From an uncultured Dialister sp. (GTDB lineage: Bacteria > Bacillota > Negativicutes > Veillonellales > Dialisteraceae): a DNA stretch of 64,000 bases. A model generated the notes under the pieces. That model was not told where the DNA came from. It ran no database searches and saw only the letters and a program-made list of their open reading frames with translations. Below are positions 1 to 8,084 of the stretch, one piece after another. Position numbers and translations under genes: made by a program. Where the stretch lies: NCBI GenBank assembly GCA_934178345.1, contig CAKPQG010000002.1:62001-126000 (forward strand), given 5' to 3'. Every line of letters starts with the position of its first letter. Position 1 is the first letter of the stretch.

Positions 1-195
1 TAGGAGTGAAGCGACGCGAAAATCCAGTGAGACGCCATTTCGAGCGAAGTGAGATGAGGGGGCAGCACTACGGTAGTAAATGCAAATGTTGAACTATCGA
101 TAGAAACGAACCATTCAACATTGTTCGTTATACCGCTAGCAAGCCCCTATTGCCTTCGGCACTTCCCCCGAAGGGGGAAGCAAGGGGTTTCAACG
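1..195. repeat. dispersed intergenic repeat, partial copy
   Basis: This stretch holds no gene. Its pieces recur near 12660-12790 and 59450-59720: the text around GCCTTCGGCACTTCCCCC with its GC-rich hairpin, the segment containing TATACCGCTAGCA, and a motif like CATTTCGAGCGAAGTGAGA. The left end is cut by the window edge. No convincing promoter for the next gene is visible inside it. Confidence 0.6.
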
Positions 196-230
196 TTTGA
201 CGGTTTCTCAAATTTTCCAAAGGAGGAGCC

Positions 231-1523
231 ATGCATTCTTCCTTATTTCATTCGATGACTCGAGCAGGTCTTGCCCTGCTCGTTTCGTCATTCTTGCTTC
301 CCGCCGGGGCAGAGGCGGCACCGATTCGCGAAGTGAGCGTCTCCGTCACGGGAGCGGGCGGCATGCCGCCCGCTGTGGAGAAGCGGATCACGGCGAGTAT
401 TTCCGCCATAGGAAACCGTATCCTTGTCGGCAAGGATGAGAGCCTCTTTCGCTCGCACGAGAGCGAGTACGATAAGGTCCTTGCAGACATCGTGAATCGC
501 GTGGTCGTGGGCTATGTGGTGGATGATATATCTGCCGCCTATGGCGAAAAGACGGCGCTTCACGTATCGCTCACTCCCGTCGGGCAGATGATCCGCGAGG
601 TGGAGACAGAGATCGACTATGGGAACCTGTCTCCGGAAGCGGCAGCGCTGGTGAAGAAGGATACCGCCGGCGTACCGCTCCTTATGAGCCAGCTCCTCTC
701 CGGGCTTCCCGTCGACTCGGTCGGTTGGGCGGAGAGCGTCTCTGAGTCTGCCGGGCGAGAGCTTCTTACGGAGATCCTCCCGGAATTCACGGCCAACTTC
801 GAAGTGACCTCGGGGGAGAAAACAAAGGTGCGGATTTCCCTCATCCCGCAGGGGACGATCGTCCGCACCGGAAAGCTCACCCTGCACAAGACCACCATTC
901 CACGCCTCCTGATGCTTCGCGCGGTGAATGAGACGGAGCATGCCCTTCGAAGCCTTGAAGGGCTTCCGCTTGCGTTTGTCGCCCGTCATCAGAAAGACCT
1001 GGCTGTCTCGATGAATGACATCCTCGCTAAGGATCCTTTCATTGAAAAGTATGGCATAGAGACAAAGGTCTACCTTTATCCGGGGGAGATTACAGAGCTC
1101 AAGGTCGATGCACTGACCGATCACTGGATCATCCGCACAGAAGCATGGATGGATGCCGGACGCGATGGAAATCGCAATACGGCGATCGAAGGCATGCTCG
1201 GGCATTTCGTGGGCAGGAACAATGTGATTTTCGGCGAGGCCCGCTTCTACCCCGGCCCCGTCGACTGGAATGTCTATGGCGGCTGGTATCATCACTTCGG
1301 GCGCGTCATGGATCTGGGCTATAAATATGATTTCGTAGAAAACAGCCACCATGCCTTTGGACAGATCCCCTTCGGCGAGCGTTTCGCCCTGCGCTATGAC
1401 CGTGATTGTAAGAAAAAAGAGAACGAATATGGATTTTCCTATAAGATCCATAATTACATGACGCTCGAATATGTGTATAATGATGAAGAAGGCAAGTGGC
1501 TCCGCCTGATTGCCAATTTATAA
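231..1523 (+). CDS. exported envelope protein of unknown function
   Basis: I do not recognise this 430-residue protein. Residues 1-29 form a typical signal peptide (charged start, hydrophobic core, AEA-AP cleavage region), so it should cross the inner membrane. The middle is a mixed alpha/beta region. The last ~130 residues are rich in Tyr, Trp and Gly in short alternating stretches (for example WNVYGGWYHHFGRV), which would suit beta strands of an outer-membrane or periplasmic domain, but it does not end in the Phe usual for beta barrels. The start is set by AAAGGAGGAG seven bases upstream. It is followed after 19 bases by three OmpH-like genes and lpxD, so a role in outer-membrane assembly is a reasonable guess from position only. 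Confidence 0.6.
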   Translation: MHSSLFHSMTRAGLALLVSSFLLPAGAEAAPIREVSVSVTGAGGMPPAVEKRITASISAIGNRILVGKDESLFRSHESEYDKVLADIVNRVVVGYVVDDISAAYGEKTALHVSLTPVGQMIREVETEIDYGNLSPEAAALVKKDTAGVPLLMSQLLSGLPVDSVGWAESVSESAGRELLTEILPEFTANFEVTSGEKTKVRISLIPQGTIVRTGKLTLHKTTIPRLLMLRAVNETEHALRSLEGLPLAFVARHQKDLAVSMNDILAKDPFIEKYGIETKVYLYPGEITELKVDALTDHWIIRTEAWMDAGRDGNRNTAIEGMLGHFVGRNNVIFGEARFYPGPVDWNVYGGWYHHFGRVMDLGYKYDFVENSHHAFGQIPFGERFALRYDRDCKKKENEYGFSYKIHNYMTLEYVYNDEEGKWLRLIANL

Positions 1524-1542
1524 ATGAGGAGAGTAACCTATC

Positions 1543-2073
1543 ATGATGACAACTCTTGGTAACAAGAAAAACGTAAAGATTTTTTCCTTCGCCTTAGCTG
1601 GCGTATTCATCGCCTCCGTGGCAGCGATGGCGGTGGTATCCATGGGCGATACTGCAAATGCTGCTCCGACCTCTGACATCGGCGTCGTCGACCAGAGAGA
1701 AGTGATTTCTGCCAATAGCACCCTCGCAGCGAACTACCAGCAGAAGATGAAAGAAACTGCCGACGAAATGCAGAAAGACTTCGATGCGAAGTCCGAAGGC
1801 ATGAGTGATGCAGAAAAAGAAAAGCTCTTCACTGACATGCAGCAGCAGTTCAATCAGAAGAGACAGGCCATCGAGAAAGACATGGATGATCAGGTGACCG
1901 GCGCTGTGAAGTCCGTCGCATCCAAGAAGGGCCTTGCACTGGTCGTCGATAAATCCGCTGTCATTTACGGCGGCACAGACATCACGAAGGAAGTCACCGA
2001 CTCCCTCTCGAAGTCCCTCTCTTCCGCTTCTTCTTCCGCAGCATCCGCAGCTTCCTCTGAAAGCAAAAAATAA
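1543..2073 (+). CDS. OmpH/Skp-family periplasmic chaperone
   Basis: This 176-residue protein belongs to the OmpH/Skp family, whose members form trimers that hold unfolded outer-membrane proteins in the periplasm. A long hydrophobic N-terminal segment ends in ANAAPTS, a likely signal peptidase I site near residue 41. The family start follows at about residue 46 (IGVVDQREVIS), then a charged coiled coil (about 60-125, rich in K, E, Q, M) and the closing beta segment ALVVDKSAVIYGG with DITKEV. The tail is almost pure Ser/Ala and ends in ESKK, which is unusual. ATG-ATG lies downstream of GAGGAGAG. It is the first of three tandem paralogues ahead of lpxD, the usual neighbourhood of skp in diderms. 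Confidence 0.85.
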   Translation: MMTTLGNKKNVKIFSFALAGVFIASVAAMAVVSMGDTANAAPTSDIGVVDQREVISANSTLAANYQQKMKETADEMQKDFDAKSEGMSDAEKEKLFTDMQQQFNQKRQAIEKDMDDQVTGAVKSVASKKGLALVVDKSAVIYGGTDITKEVTDSLSKSLSSASSSAASAASSESKK

Positions 2074-2082
2074 GGACGTCTT

Positions 2083-3027
2083 ATGAAATATAGAAACTGT
2101 GTATACACCATGGCGGCTGCCCTCCTCGTGGCAGGCTCCCTGGCGGTAAGCGGATGCAGCGATAAAAAAACCGAGGAGCCGGCGCCGCCTGCTGTTTCCT
2201 ACGGCGTGGTCGATTTGGAAACCCTTGTGAAAGCCCATCCGAAATACAGTACATATTTCCGCCTTGAGACTGAGTACAACCATCTCCTTGGTCAGTATCA
2301 GAATGAACGAAACAAGCTCATTCACGTCGCATCGCAGCAGCAGCACATCAAGGCCGCGCTCTCCGATCAGAGCCGGCGCATGGCTGCCGAGAATGAGTGG
2401 AAGACGAAGGTCAAGGCGAAAGAAGACGAACTGAATGACGGCCTCGCAAAACTCTACAAAACCATCAGCGAAGCGCATAAGAAGGACAAGACCTTCACGC
2501 CAGATGGCCTCACTGACGAAGAGCGCGCCGAGATGGCGAATCTTCAGATGAAGCTCACCGTCCTCGGCGTCACCGGCTCCGAAAAGGAAGACGTCAAGCA
2601 GCGCCTCCATGACCTGATGGACCTTCGCACCGAGCGGGCGAAGATGGATACCATCGGCTGGACAGAGGACGAAGTGAAGACGATGAAAGAGGCAAAAGAA
2701 AACGCATCGAAGGAGCTCGCTGACTTTTCAGAGAAGACCGCGAAAGACATCAAGCAGAGCCTCTCTCAGGATACGAGCATTGATGCGTCTCTTCCTGAAG
2801 ACCCCATCGATCCATCATGGAACGAAGACTGGCAACAGAAGATCGATGCCAAGCAGAAAGAGATGGCCGCCGTCAAGAAAGAAATAATGGAAGACATCCG
2901 AAAAGTTGCCGCCCGCGAGGCCTCTGACAAGCACCTTTCCATGATCTTCTCGAAATACAAAGCCAATATCCACGCCGAAGACGTGACGGGGGATATGGTG
3001 AATCGTATAGTCAATATCACCAAGTAG
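2083..3027 (+). CDS. long OmpH-like lipoprotein
   Basis: At 314 residues this is about twice the usual Skp length. The N-terminus is a lipoprotein signal with lipobox LAVSGC (Cys at about residue 23), so it should be lipid-anchored in the envelope. An OmpH-like opening follows (YGVVDLETLVKAHPKY, about residues 39-54), then a long highly charged helical region with coiled-coil character, and a closing Skp-like segment with KEIMEDIRKVAAREA and ADVTGDMVNRI-like text at the end. The extra middle (roughly 110-240) looks like a lengthened tentacle or a second helical hairpin. RBS AAGGACG lies upstream. Gaps to its neighbours are 9 and 11 bases, so it is very likely co-transcribed with them. Family membership is fairly secure; the lipid anchor and length set it apart from classical Skp. 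Confidence 0.75.
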   Translation: MKYRNCVYTMAAALLVAGSLAVSGCSDKKTEEPAPPAVSYGVVDLETLVKAHPKYSTYFRLETEYNHLLGQYQNERNKLIHVASQQQHIKAALSDQSRRMAAENEWKTKVKAKEDELNDGLAKLYKTISEAHKKDKTFTPDGLTDEERAEMANLQMKLTVLGVTGSEKEDVKQRLHDLMDLRTERAKMDTIGWTEDEVKTMKEAKENASKELADFSEKTAKDIKQSLSQDTSIDASLPEDPIDPSWNEDWQQKIDAKQKEMAAVKKEIMEDIRKVAAREASDKHLSMIFSKYKANIHAEDVTGDMVNRIVNITK

Positions 3028-3038
3028 GAGGAAATCGA

Positions 3039-3500
3039 ATGGCTATGTGGAAAAAACTGGCCTGCGTAGGACTCATTGGCGCAGCACTCGCCTTTGCCGG
3101 CTGCGGCAGTGAACATAAAGTGGCAGTCATCGACTACCAGAAACTGGAAGCTTCCTCTCCGAAGATCCAGTCTATCGAAAAAGAGATCAGTGATAAAGAT
3201 AAGGAGATCAGAGACCGCCTGAATCAGGACTCCCAGAGCGGACTCTCCGATGAAGACATGCAGAAGAAAGTCCAGTCCGCCCAGCAGGAGCGCATGATTT
3301 TCATCCAGAGCAAACAGAAACAGATCCAGTCCATGGTAGAGTCTCAGGCAGCCCAGATCGCGAAAGAAAAGGGCATCGGCATCGTCATGCATAAGAGAGC
3401 CGTACCCAGCGGTGCCGTCGACATCACCGATGAAGTAATGGCTAAGATCGATGGCACAGCGAAAGCGGCATCCAGCGCTGCCTCGTCCGCATCCAAGTGA
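3039..3500 (+). CDS. OmpH-like lipoprotein, short
   Basis: This 153-residue third paralogue in the row has a lipoprotein signal with lipobox AFAGC (Cys at about residue 22) followed by the OmpH opening HKVAVIDYQKLEASSP. A coiled-coil segment (about 48-110, rich in Q, K, D, E) and the closing part GIGIVMHKRAVPSGAVDITDEV are as in Skp. The last 12 residues are a Ser/Ala run ending in SASK, resembling the tail of the first paralogue. RBS AGGAGG is eight bases from ATG. It abuts lpxD, whose RBS lies across this gene's stop. It probably serves as a membrane-tethered chaperone or a scaffold for outer-membrane protein transit; that role is inferred. Confidence 0.8.
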   Translation: MAMWKKLACVGLIGAALAFAGCGSEHKVAVIDYQKLEASSPKIQSIEKEISDKDKEIRDRLNQDSQSGLSDEDMQKKVQSAQQERMIFIQSKQKQIQSMVESQAAQIAKEKGIGIVMHKRAVPSGAVDITDEVMAKIDGTAKAASSAASSASK

Positions 3501-3508
3501 GGTCCATC

Positions 3509-4531
3509 ATGAAAAAAACAGCAGGTGAAATCGCTGCCCTGATCGGCGGCACCCTCTATGGGGACAAAGATGTCATCATTGATGACGTTGCCAGCGCAGA
3601 AAGCGCGGGCCCATCGCAGGTGACCTTTGCCCGCGGCGTCTATGCCGAGCACATCGAAGAAATGCAGGCCGGTGTCATCCTGGTCGATGAACTCCCCGCC
3701 CACTACACGAAGAATCTTATCGTCGTCCCAGATGCCCGCCGCTCCTTTGGCGAACTCATCGAAGTCTTCCGTCCGGAAAACAAATGGGAACCGGGCATCC
3801 ATGAGACCGCCGTCATCAGCGAAAAAGCACTGATCGGCAAAGACGTCACCATCATGGCGTATGCCGTCATCGAAGAAGGCGCTGAGATCGGAGACGGCTG
3901 TGTCATCTACCCGTACTGCTACATCGGAAAATATGCGAAGCTCGGCAAAGACTGCGAGCTGAATCCGGGTGCTGTCGTCCACGAGAACAGCATCTTAGGC
4001 GACCGCGTCGTCCTTCGTGCGCACGCCGTCGTCGGCGGTCAGGGCTTCGGCTTCTCCACCGATGAACAGGGCCATCACCATCACATTCGCCAGCTCGGCC
4101 GTGCTGTCATCAGAGACGACGTCGAGATCGGCGCTTGCTCCACCGTCGACAACGGCGCGATGAACAATACCATCGTCGGCAGCGGTACCAAGATCGATAA
4201 CCTTTGTCATCTGGGACACAATGTCGAAGTCGGCCAAGACAATTTCCTCTGCGCGCAGGTCGGCATCGCCGGCAGCACGAAAGTCGGCGACCACGTCATC
4301 ATGGCCGGACAGACCGGTGTGAATGGTCACATCACCATCTGTGACAACGCCGTCTTCGGAGGCAAGACAGGCATCATCGGTACCATCAAGACCCCAGGCA
4401 CCTACCTCGGCTATCCGGCGAGAACCCACGCCCAGTGGGGGAGAGTCGAAGCTGCGCTTTCGCATCTGCCGGAATTGATGAAAAAGATCCGCCGTCTGGA
4501 AAAGCAGCTCGCTGAGAAAGAAGAAAAGTAA
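3509..4531 (+). CDS. lpxD: UDP-3-O-acylglucosamine N-acyltransferase LpxD
   Basis: LpxD transfers a 3-hydroxyacyl chain from acyl-ACP to the 2-amino group of UDP-3-O-acylglucosamine, the third step of lipid A synthesis, in the cytoplasm. The protein has 340 residues, the usual length. The N-terminal uridine-binding domain (about 1-100) is followed by a left-handed beta helix of hexapeptide repeats (about 105-300; for example IGKDVT, IGDGCVIYP, VGDHVI) and a C-terminal helical arm. The segment KIDNLCHLGHNV carries the catalytic His. I chose ATG 3509 because GTGAGG stands six bases upstream; an in-frame GTG at 3497 would lie within that site. lpxC and lpxA are not next to it: a terminator follows. 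Confidence 0.95.
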   Translation: MKKTAGEIAALIGGTLYGDKDVIIDDVASAESAGPSQVTFARGVYAEHIEEMQAGVILVDELPAHYTKNLIVVPDARRSFGELIEVFRPENKWEPGIHETAVISEKALIGKDVTIMAYAVIEEGAEIGDGCVIYPYCYIGKYAKLGKDCELNPGAVVHENSILGDRVVLRAHAVVGGQGFGFSTDEQGHHHHIRQLGRAVIRDDVEIGACSTVDNGAMNNTIVGSGTKIDNLCHLGHNVEVGQDNFLCAQVGIAGSTKVGDHVIMAGQTGVNGHITICDNAVFGGKTGIIGTIKTPGTYLGYPARTHAQWGRVEAALSHLPELMKKIRRLEKQLAEKEEK

Positions 4532-4558
4532 ATCAGCATCTTATCATAGCTGATACAA

Positions 4559-4588
4559 GGCCCGCCAAGTTTTTGGCGGGCTTTTTTG
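4559..4588 (+). terminator. intrinsic terminator after lpxD
   Basis: CCCGCCAA-GTTT-TTGGCGGG is followed by CTTTTTTG. This is a strong GC-rich stem with a T run, 28 bases after the lpxD stop, and ends the envelope operon. Confidence 0.9.
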
Positions 4589-4604
4589 CGTGCGCTGGCG
4601 TGTG

Positions 4605-4676
4605 GCGTTGAATGCGAGCGACTATGCGGGGCAGCATAAGGGGTATCATGGCAATATCAGCGTGACATATAAGTTC
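4605..4676 (+). pseudogene. possible relic of a beta-barrel protein C-terminus
   Basis: One frame reads ALNASDYAGQHKGYHGNISV and then TYKF, a pattern typical of the last strands of outer-membrane barrel or autotransporter proteins, which end in an aromatic residue. No stop follows the Phe codon (TGT rather than TGA/TAA) and nothing upstream in this frame continues the gene, since the lpxD terminator intervenes. The following perfect hairpin at 4691-4731 would have been its terminator. I infer a decayed or recombined gene end; the evidence is short. Confidence 0.35.
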
Positions 4677-4690
4677 TGTTGTTTTTCTGT

Positions 4691-4731
4691 AAAACGGCTG
4701 GCCGGAAATCACATTTCCGGCCAGCCGTTTT
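4691..4731. terminator. perfect bidirectional hairpin
   Basis: AAAACGGCTGGCCGGAAAT-CAC-ATTTCCGGCCAGCCGTTTT is a 19-bp perfect stem flanked by A and T runs. It could terminate transcription from either side. No intact gene now ends at it. Confidence 0.75.
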
Positions 4732-4774
4732 GCTGCCGTGGAGCATTCGGAATGAATTGAAATTTTCAGAAATT

Positions 4775-4804
4775 TTCAAATTTCATGCGAAAGTATGGTA
4801 CAAT
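4775..4804 (+). promoter_or_regulatory. weak promoter candidate for yajQ
   Basis: TTCAAA, 18 bases, TACAAT. The -10 is good and the -35 poor. It lies about 135 bases ahead of the yajQ start. Confidence 0.35.
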
Positions 4805-4939
4805 AATAGGGTATGTAAAAAAGAGGGATGAGGAAGCGGTATTCTATATTGCTCATCGGGGAAGGCTCTCATTCGATTCCCCGTCTCTCGTCCCCAGTCA
4901 CTAGTCACAAAGTCACTACAACCCCCAAGGAGGTCTATA

Positions 4940-5431
4940 ATGGCAAAAGATTATTCATTCGACGTGGTATGCCGCACGGATCTGCAGGAAGCGGCAAATG
5001 CTGTGAATCAGGCGTCCAAGGAGATCGGCACGCGCTATGATTTCAAGGGTAGCAAGAGCTCTGTCACGCTTGACGAGGACAAGATCACGCTGATCGGCGA
5101 TGATGATTTCAAGCTGAAGCTGGTGAAGGATATCATTCATGGAAAGCTCGTGAAGCGCGGGATTTCCCTAAAGAATCTGAAGGAGGAGAAGAAGGAAGCG
5201 GCGGCCGGCGGGACGGTCCGTCAGGTACTCTCGCTGCAGAACGGGATCTCTTCGGATATGGCGAAGGATATCGTGAAGCGTGTGAAGGCTTCGAAGATCA
5301 AGGTCGCTGCCAAGATCAATGGCGATGAGGTGCGTGTATCGAGCAAGGATAAGGATTGTCTGCAGGAGTGCATCCAGTTCCTGAAGCAGCAGGACATTCC
5401 GGCGGATCTGCAGTTTGTGAACTATAGATAG
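4940..5431 (+). CDS. yajQ: YajQ-family nucleotide-binding protein
   Basis: This 163-residue protein matches the YajQ family over its whole length: it opens with DYSFDVVCRTDLQEAANAV, has the TRYDFKG segment near residue 35, and ends in DLQFVNYR. Family members have two ferredoxin-like domains and bind nucleotides or RNA; some bind cyclic di-GMP in Xanthomonas. The cellular role is not settled. AAGGAGG nine bases upstream fixes the ATG. It stands alone between a terminator region and a repeat-filled gap before the cobalamin genes, so co-transcription with cbiD is possible but not shown. Confidence 0.92.
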   Translation: MAKDYSFDVVCRTDLQEAANAVNQASKEIGTRYDFKGSKSSVTLDEDKITLIGDDDFKLKLVKDIIHGKLVKRGISLKNLKEEKKEAAAGGTVRQVLSLQNGISSDMAKDIVKRVKASKIKVAAKINGDEVRVSSKDKDCLQECIQFLKQQDIPADLQFVNYR

Positions 5432-5477
5432 TGAGCTTGCGAAAGAGTCCTCCGTCATGAAGACGGCTTTAACAAAT

Positions 5478-5716
5478 GAGGAATTAGGAATGAGGAATTA
5501 GGAATGGTGGTGCGGCGCATAATCATAGGAAGCGCCGCGGAGTATGAAAAATGGGTAAGGTCAAAAATTCTGCTTTGGGAAAATGTTTGTGAAATCGTTA
5601 ATCAGTGTTTTCCTAAAGGCAGAAGCGGAATCCAACTTTTTGGTATTCACGGCGCTTTATTATTTTTATGCGCCGCTCTACCATTTCTCATTTCTAATTT
5701 CTCATTCCTAATTTTA
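5478..5716. repeat. composite repeat: GGAATKA heptamers with paired GC hairpins
   Basis: Left side: AATGAGGAATTAGGAATGAGG-type heptamers, then GGTGCGGCGCAT...AAGCGCCGCGGAGT. Right side: the same parts inverted, GGCGCTTTATT...ATGCGCCGC, then TTTCTCATTTCTAATTTCTC. About 100 bases of AT-rich text lie between, with a degenerate fold-back element end (near 5600, ATCAGTGTTTTCCTAAAG). No gene or riboswitch is visible between yajQ and cbiD, and no cobalamin box. Confidence 0.75.
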
Positions 5717-5774
5717 GAAAAGCAGTATGGGGACTTGTAAGGATATCCATCAATCGCATTGAAATGGAGGAGTT

Positions 5775-6890
5775 ATGAACGCAGAGGAAATGATGGCGAA
5801 GACGCTCCGGGAAGGGCATACCACCGGCGCTACGGCGACGGGGGCGATGAAGGCAGCGATCCTGGCTATGAGAGGAGAATTTCCAAAGCAGGTGACGGTC
5901 CTTTCGCCGCAGAGGACGGAGCTCACGATCCCGGTGGAGTCGGCCGAGGCGCATGGGCGGACGGGCATCGCGACTTGCCTTAAGGATGCGGGCGATGATC
6001 TGGATTGTACGCATGGGACGCCGATCGTCGTGAAGGTGGAGCTGGTGGATACGCCAGGTCTTACGCTCCGCGCGGGGAAGGGCGTGGGCACGGTGACGAA
6101 GCCGGGGCTGCAGGTGAAGGTGGGACGGCCCGCCATCAACCCGGGCCCGCAGATCATGCTGCGCTATGTGTATGAAGAGCTCATCGGTAAGGATCATGGC
6201 TGTATCGTGACGGTGTCTATCCCGAAAGGGGAGGAGCTGGCGAAGCAGACGCTGAATCCTTCGCTCGGTATCGTCGGCGGGATCTCGGTCCTGGGGACGA
6301 CGGGGATCGTGAAGCCGATGAGTGAGGAGGCGTACAAGAAATCGCTGGCGCCGCAGGTGCCGGTGGTCTATGCGAGCGGGATCCGCACGGCGGTCCTTTG
6401 TCCCGGCCGTATCGGTGAGACGGCGGCGAAGATCATGGGCATTCCATCGGATGCGATCATCGAGACGAGCAATTACATCGGCTTCATGATGGAGCAGTGT
6501 ATCGCAGGCGGTTTCCAAAAGATGCTGCTCATCGGCCATATGGGAAAGCTGGTCAAGGTGGCGTCAGGCAGCTTCCACACGTACAACCGCAACAGTGACG
6601 GTCGTATGGAGACGATGGCGGCGTATGCGGCCATGAATGGGGCGTCGACGGATACGGTGCGGGAAATCATGTGCTGCACGACGACAGATGGCGCGGCAGC
6701 AGTCGTGCATCGCGAAGGGCTGGATATGATTTACCAGCAGATGGCGGAGCGGGCGCAGGTGCGCTCGGAGCGCTATATCTTTGGTAAGGCCAGAGTCGGC
6801 GTGATTTTCGCGGCGATGGATGGTACGGTGCAGGCAGTCAGCAGCCATGCGAAGGAGATTCTGGAGGAGGAACAATGGAGCATACATTGA
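5775..6890 (+). CDS. cbiD: cobalt-precorrin-5B C1-methyltransferase CbiD
   Basis: CbiD methylates C1 of the corrin ring in the anaerobic cobalamin pathway, using S-adenosylmethionine. At 371 residues it is normal length. The N-terminal family signature LREGHTTGATATGAMKAA sits at residues 12-29, and the Gly-rich GIVGGISVLGTTGIVKPMS segment near residue 165 is also typical. ATG 5775 has GGAGG six bases upstream. It is the first gene of a tight run cbiD-cbiE-cbiT-cbiF; its end overlaps cbiE by 16 bases, which suggests translational coupling. Confidence 0.95.
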   Translation: MNAEEMMAKTLREGHTTGATATGAMKAAILAMRGEFPKQVTVLSPQRTELTIPVESAEAHGRTGIATCLKDAGDDLDCTHGTPIVVKVELVDTPGLTLRAGKGVGTVTKPGLQVKVGRPAINPGPQIMLRYVYEELIGKDHGCIVTVSIPKGEELAKQTLNPSLGIVGGISVLGTTGIVKPMSEEAYKKSLAPQVPVVYASGIRTAVLCPGRIGETAAKIMGIPSDAIIETSNYIGFMMEQCIAGGFQKMLLIGHMGKLVKVASGSFHTYNRNSDGRMETMAAYAAMNGASTDTVREIMCCTTTDGAAAVVHREGLDMIYQQMAERAQVRSERYIFGKARVGVIFAAMDGTVQAVSSHAKEILEEEQWSIH

Positions 6891-7501
6891 TCGTAGCGGG
6901 GATTGGGCCGGGAGATCCGGACTATATCCTGCCGAAGGCGCAGAAAGCCATCGAGGGGGCGCGCTACCTCGTGGGCGGTCGCCGAGCGCTTTCTGACTAT
7001 GCGAAGCCTTCTCAGGAAACATATCCGGTGACAGGCAAGCTCTCCTTGCTCGCGGACTGGCTGGAAGAGGCGCTTCAGAAGGACGATGTGGTCGTCATGG
7101 TGAGCGGGGATCCGGGCTATTACAGTCTGCTCCCATGGCTCAAGAAGCGGTTTCCGGCGCATCCGATCGAGGTGATCCCGGGGATTTCTTCGGTGCAGGC
7201 CTGCTTCGCTCTTGTCAAAGAACCATGGCAGGGGGCGCTGTGGCTCTCTTTCCATGGCCGCGTGCCGGAAGAGAAGGATACGTCATATTTGCCCGGACGA
7301 AAGCTCGCCTTTCTGACGGATCATGAGCACAATCCGGCCTATATCGCGAGATACTTGATGGAAAAGGGCTGGCCGAAGGAGACGCGCGCTGCGGCGGCCG
7401 AGCATATTTCATATGAGAATCAGCATCTTTCAGAATCGACTCTTGAGGAATTGTCGCATCTGGAAGGCTATGGTGAATCAGTCATGGTGGTGATGGGATA
7501 A
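6875..7501 (+). CDS. cbiE: cobalt-precorrin-7 C5-methyltransferase CbiE
   Basis: CbiE is a class III SAM-dependent methyltransferase that methylates C5 of the corrin ring. The N-terminus LIVAGIGPGDPDYILPKA (residues 4-21) is the tetrapyrrole methylase opening. MVSGDPGYYSLLPWL near residue 75 and EVIPGISSVQACFA near 92 are the other two family motifs. It has 208 residues. Here CbiE is separate from CbiT, unlike the fused CobL of the aerobic pathway. The start follows GGAGGAGG inside the end of cbiD. The stop codon directly touches the cbiT ATG. Confidence 0.94.
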   Translation: MEHTLIVAGIGPGDPDYILPKAQKAIEGARYLVGGRRALSDYAKPSQETYPVTGKLSLLADWLEEALQKDDVVVMVSGDPGYYSLLPWLKKRFPAHPIEVIPGISSVQACFALVKEPWQGALWLSFHGRVPEEKDTSYLPGRKLAFLTDHEHNPAYIARYLMEKGWPKETRAAAAEHISYENQHLSESTLEELSHLEGYGESVMVVMG

Positions 7502-8071
7502 ATGCAGTTTGGCATCAAAGATGAGGAGTTTATTCGGGGAAAGGTACCGATGACGAAGGCTGAGATCCGTGCGATGGTCATGGTGAAGGCCGCCATTCAG
7601 CCGGGCAATATCGTGGCTGACATCGGTGCAGGGACAGGCTCTCTATCCATCGAGGCAGCGCTCTGCTGCCCTGAGGGGGCTGTGTATTCGATAGAAAGAA
7701 ATCCGGAAGGGATCGATCTGATCCGGAAAAATGCGGAAAAGTTCGGCTGCCGGAATATCCATACCATAGCCGGCACGGCGCCGGAGGCGATGGAAGGTCT
7801 GCCGAAGATGGATGTGATCATCATCGGCGGGTCTTCCGGAAATATGCATGAGATCCTGGATCGATGTGAAGCGCTGCTCGCTCCGGGCGGACGCATCATC
7901 CTTACCGCTGTCACCGTGGAAACGACGGGGGAAGTGGTGAAGGAATTCGCGGATCGTCCTTTCGAGCTGGAAGGCTTCGAGATGCAGATCAATCGACTGA
8001 GAAAACTGGGGCGGTATCATCTCTATGATCCGATGAGCCCCATTTTCATATTTACAGCAATCAAACATTGA
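7502..8071 (+). CDS. cbiT: cobalt-precorrin-6B C15-methyltransferase (decarboxylating) CbiT
   Basis: CbiT methylates C15 and decarboxylates the acetate side chain at C12. This 189-residue protein is a Rossmann-type SAM methyltransferase: GKVPMTKAEIR near the start, then motif I VADIGAGTGSLSIEAA (about 38-53), AVYSIERNPEGI for the next strand, and MDVIIIGGSSGN. The ATG lies immediately after the cbiE stop with no clear RBS of its own, so it probably depends on translation of cbiE. Catalytically it pairs with CbiE. Confidence 0.94.
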   Translation: MQFGIKDEEFIRGKVPMTKAEIRAMVMVKAAIQPGNIVADIGAGTGSLSIEAALCCPEGAVYSIERNPEGIDLIRKNAEKFGCRNIHTIAGTAPEAMEGLPKMDVIIIGGSSGNMHEILDRCEALLAPGGRIILTAVTVETTGEVVKEFADRPFELEGFEMQINRLRKLGRYHLYDPMSPIFIFTAIKH

Positions 8072-8084
8072 GGAGGAAGTTATT

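Noticed and set aside
5432..5774. Cobalamin riboswitch ahead of cbiD
   Set aside because: No B12-box-like sequence or expected stem set is visible; the gap is filled by hairpin and heptamer repeats.
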